Source: Bin5 sp965116395 (GTDB taxonomy: Bacteria > Chloroflexota > Anaerolineae > Caldilineales > Caldilineaceae). Taken from it: 64,000 nucleotides of DNA. Made by a program: the position numbers and the translations under genes. Location: the NCBI GenBank assembly GCA_965116395.1, contig OZ220684.1:3224001-3288000 (forward strand), in the 5' to 3' direction. This document shows positions 61,750 through 64,000 of this stretch, one piece after another. The notes below the pieces were generated by a model. The model was not told where the DNA came from and did no database searches. It saw nothing but the letters and a program-made list of their open reading frames with translations. The first letter of the stretch is position 1. Every line of letters begins with the position of its first letter.

Positions 61750-63150
61750 CTATCCTTCCTGCAAGGCTGCATCGATCTCGGTCTTGGCGTCCGACATGGC
61801 CTCTTGCATCGTCTTCTCGCCCAGGAAGACCTTGTCATATTCGCGCCGCACCGTATCAGAGAAGAACCGCGCCTTGCGGCCATACCATCGAGGCATCCAT
61901 AGTACGTCCTCCGCGGCTGACGGATGCGTCGTAAAGCGCTCGTCGCGACTCAGGAAGACCTCGTAGAAGCGCCGCATCCACCCTTCCGGCAGCGCAGGAA
62001 GCTTGTCAATCGCGCTCCGCATATCGTAGCCTGTCAGATTGATGTTGGGCGTAATCCAGTCGCTGATCGTTCCGCTGGTGGTGGCCCAAATGGCAAACGT
62101 TGAGGCCGCGTCCGTGTTTTCGCCTCCACTCCACACGCCCCAAGAGTTCGTTCCCATTAGCTGGACGCGGTGCTCGCGCCACGGAACCGGCATGAATAGC
62201 AGACCGAACTCCTCCTGGTTGACCCGCTGATCTCCGACACCTGGGTGTCTGATCGTGCAGAAGGCCTTGCCCGAATTGAATATTCCGCCCTGGACCGCCT
62301 GGGCCTCGGCGGGCGTGGGTGCAACCTTGTCCACCAGCGTCAGGTCGATGTAGTCCTGCAACGCTTGTACCGACTCCTCCGAGTCGATCAGCGCCTCGGT
62401 CTCCTGATAGCCCCACAGATCGTCCAGTGCCTGGCCGCCGTTGCTGTACATGAAGTAGAGCGAAGTGGCCCCGAAACGCGCGGTGCTGTTTGCGAGACCC
62501 CACTGTTCCACTTCACCGTCGGCGTTGACCTTGGTCGTCGCTTTCAGAAGTTCGACCAGATCATCCCAGCGCCACTCATCGTAGTTCTCAGCCGGCCCGT
62601 CGTCGCCCCAGTCGGGCAGGTCGATGCCCTCCTGCTCGGCCAGCGTCCTGTTCACGACCAGCTGCCAGTTTGGGCAGTAGATCTGGGAAAGGGAGTAGAT
62701 GTTGCCGTCATTCCCGCACTGCCTCAACGGGTCCGCGTCCCACTTGCTGTTGTCCACACCGTGGGCGTCAAGCGCGTCGTTCAGTGCCAATAGCACCTTG
62801 AACCAATCGCCCTGCCAGTAGCTGTCAACCATGACAACATCCGGCGCAACCCCGCCCACCATCTGCGTCAGGAGCTTGGTCGAGTATTCACCCCAGGGCG
62901 TCGACTCGCTGATCGCCGTGATCTCCGGGTGCGCCTCGCCTATGCCGTCACGAATCGGATCCCAGAAACCGCCGTGCCAATGGCTGAAACGGATTTCGAC
63001 CGCCTCCATAGACGGCGCGGCTGCCTCTCCTTCGCCCGCCATGTCGGCTGCCGGTACAGCCGGTTGACACGCGGCTGCTACAACCCCTGCAGATCCGATA
63101 GCGGATGCCCACAGAAACTCCCGCCGGCTCATTCTTGTCTTCGCTGCCAT
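61750..63150 (-). CDS. Sugar ABC transporter substrate-binding lipoprotein
   Basis: A 466-residue binding protein. ATG 63150 follows AGGAGG by six bases. The N-terminus has a twin-arginine motif (MSRREFLWAS) and a lipobox (VAAAC, Cys28), then an Ala/Glu-rich linker. Marks of cluster-1 sugar-binding proteins are IRFSHWHGGFWDPIRDGI, STKLLTQMVGGVAPDVVMVDSYW, and the acidic YDEWRWDDLVELLKATT segment. It is the first gene of the minus-strand operon with epimerase, two permeases, amidohydrolase and PhyH. Confidence 0.92.
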   Translation of the reverse strand: MAAKTRMSRREFLWASAIGSAGVVAAACQPAVPAADMAGEGEAAAPSMEAVEIRFSHWHGGFWDPIRDGIGEAHPEITAISESTPWGEYSTKLLTQMVGGVAPDVVMVDSYWQGDWFKVLLALNDALDAHGVDNSKWDADPLRQCGNDGNIYSLSQIYCPNWQLVVNRTLAEQEGIDLPDWGDDGPAENYDEWRWDDLVELLKATTKVNADGEVEQWGLANSTARFGATSLYFMYSNGGQALDDLWGYQETEALIDSEESVQALQDYIDLTLVDKVAPTPAEAQAVQGGIFNSGKAFCTIRHPGVGDQRVNQEEFGLLFMPVPWREHRVQLMGTNSWGVWSGGENTDAASTFAIWATTSGTISDWITPNINLTGYDMRSAIDKLPALPEGWMRRFYEVFLSRDERFTTHPSAAEDVLWMPRWYGRKARFFSDTVRREYDKVFLGEKTMQEAMSDAKTEIDAALQEG

Positions 63151-63260
63151 CGACTTCCTCCTTTGCTGGGTTACCGTGAATGCTACACTCGCTTGCCCTT
63201 TCAACTGGAAAGAAAACTGGACTCAGTCATAGTGGTCCATAGCCATTGTCCGCACCGGTC

Positions 63261-63295
63261 ACAGACCACAGACCACAGACCACAGACCACAGACC
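63261..63295 (+). repeat. Heptamer tandem repeat (ACAGACC x5)
   Basis: Five exact copies of ACAGACC followed by AGTTC, 110 bases upstream of the sugar-binding-protein start. It resembles the short heptamer repeats and the CAGTTC ends seen inside the MITE-like copies C and D. The rest of the gap between 63151 and 63468 shows no gene; the binding-protein promoter must lie here. Confidence 0.75.
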
Positions 63296-63468
63296 AGTTC
63301 CATTCTTGCCCCTCAGTTACAGGGCACAGTCTATCTTGAATATGATATATTTCATAACGCGAATTTCCGACCGGAGTTCAGACATCAGCGCTACCCACTC
63401 CATTCTGACGAAGCTCGCGCCGCCTCCATTTACGCTCCGCCAGAGACCGTCGGATTTCAACTTAAACT

Positions 63469-63908
63469 GTAACTACTCAGCCGCAACTGAATCGCAACCC
63501 TGAACGAGGGGAGCAAAGGTGTTCTTTCTCCCCACATTGTTGTATTTGGGCGGTCGGCCGCAAGCGGCCTCCCTTGTGCAGGGGCTGCGCCCCCGCAACG
63601 CCCCCCTACAAAACCATCGCTCACCGACCTTGTGTGCTCATTCCAGCCGTGCGGCTCCAGCAGCGTGTCTAGCCAACAGTGTCTCCTCCCCCACTTGCCG
63701 CCTCAACCCACCGACCACTGCCGTTCGCAGTTCACTGAAAACTAAAAACTGACTACAAAAAACTGCAGTTCCGACCGTGTGTGCGCATTCCAGCGGTGCG
63801 GCTCCAGCAACGTGGCTGCCGCCAACCGAATACGCAATCAGATAGCCTGAATGGCGGCAGCGATAAAGGGTTGGTCAAGACAGTCACTGTATATGGCTTA
63901 GTAGTTAC
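63469..63908 (+). mobile_element. MITE-like element, copy D (440 bp), with nested insertion
   Basis: Ends GTAACTACTCAGCC (63469) and GGCTTAGTAGTTAC (to 63908) are 14-base inverted repeats with one mismatch, flanked by a perfect 8-base duplication CTTAAACT (63461-63468 and 63909-63916). A 46-base piece of the element is duplicated (63625-63670 and 63772-63817) around a 101-base insertion ending in CTGCAGTTC. The right target copy overlaps the last bases of the neighbouring gene's stop codon, so the element landed exactly at the end of that gene. Confidence 0.88.
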
Positions 63909-63914
63909 CTTAAA

Positions 63915-64000
63915 CTAATCGTCGGCGTCCGCCACTCGGAAAGAGTAAAGCTCAGCGTTTTTCAGATAGAAGCGCAGACGCGTATAGCCCACTATTTCGT
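63915..64000 (-). CDS. Beta-propeller protein, family member 5, C-terminal end only
   Basis: The last 27 codons of a minus-strand gene enter from the right edge and stop at 63915-63917. The readable end (TRLRFYLKNAELYSFRVAD) matches the final strand of the C-terminal module in members 1 and 4 (LRLRFHLDTAQLYSFRV and LRLRFHLQDARLYSFRI). The main body lies outside the window. Confidence 0.75.
   Translation of the reverse strand, partial: EIVGYTRLRFYLKNAELYSFRVADADD

Noticed and set aside
63261..63295. Possible CRISPR array because of regular short repeats
   Set aside because: The 7-base units are back to back without spacers; it is a simple tandem repeat.

Overview
The window is a GC-rich bacterial chromosome segment. 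Its gene content suggests Chloroflexota, and within that the Caldilineales-type lineages often found with marine sponges. The reasons are four substrate-binding-protein transporters of which three lack a local ATPase, several phytanoyl-CoA-dioxygenase-like proteins, a sulfatase-like hydrolase, an LLM flavin oxidoreductase, an M20 hydrolase, and short dispersed GC-rich repeats. The taxon is inferred from content; no rRNA or tRNA gene was seen.

Left part, plus strand (1-17,742): the end of a sugar ABC cluster (binding protein fragment and two permeases) with a YgeY-like M20 hydrolase; the housekeeping group yggS-proC-yggT; a lipoprotein made of four copies of one module and a small zinc protease; a second sugar ABC set in the order permease, binding protein, permease; an SDR; a lipoprotein; an SH3-like membrane protein; a sulfatase-superfamily protein with Thr at the nucleophile position; and an Ldh2-type dehydrogenase.

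Centre-left, plus strand (17,778-29,803): one long glycerol/dihydroxyacetone operon, dhaK-dhaL-glpK-dhaM-HPr-ptsI-glpA-glpB-glpC, followed by a PanE-like reductase. PEP can pass phosphate through EI, HPr and DhaM to DhaL/DhaK, while GlpK and GlpABC convert glycerol to DHAP. No sugar-specific PTS permease is present, so this looks like a dedicated kinase relay. DhaK lacks the Asp equivalent to E. coli D109. A MITE-like repeat sits between glpA and glpB.

Centre (29,864-39,542): a minus-strand membrane protein; a CHAT protease-like protein whose gene overlaps a fusion of a glycosidase-like domain with an O-antigen-ligase-like membrane domain; two PhyH paralogues around a Gfo/Idh/MocA oxidoreductase; and an LLM monooxygenase.

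Right part, minus strand (39,588-64,000): four members of one beta-propeller family (a fifth is cut by the window end), an McrBC restriction system between the second and third, a Dpp/Opp-type ABC transporter with two unknown companion proteins, a third PhyH, and a sugar ABC operon with epimerase and amidohydrolase. mcrB and one beta-propeller gene each carry a frameshift, both at a GGGG run where a fifth G would restore the frame.

The main non-coding signals are a four-copy MITE-like family (about 292 bp core, 14-bp terminal inverted repeats, 8-bp target duplications, nested insertions) and a hairpin just downstream of each of the four binding-protein genes.
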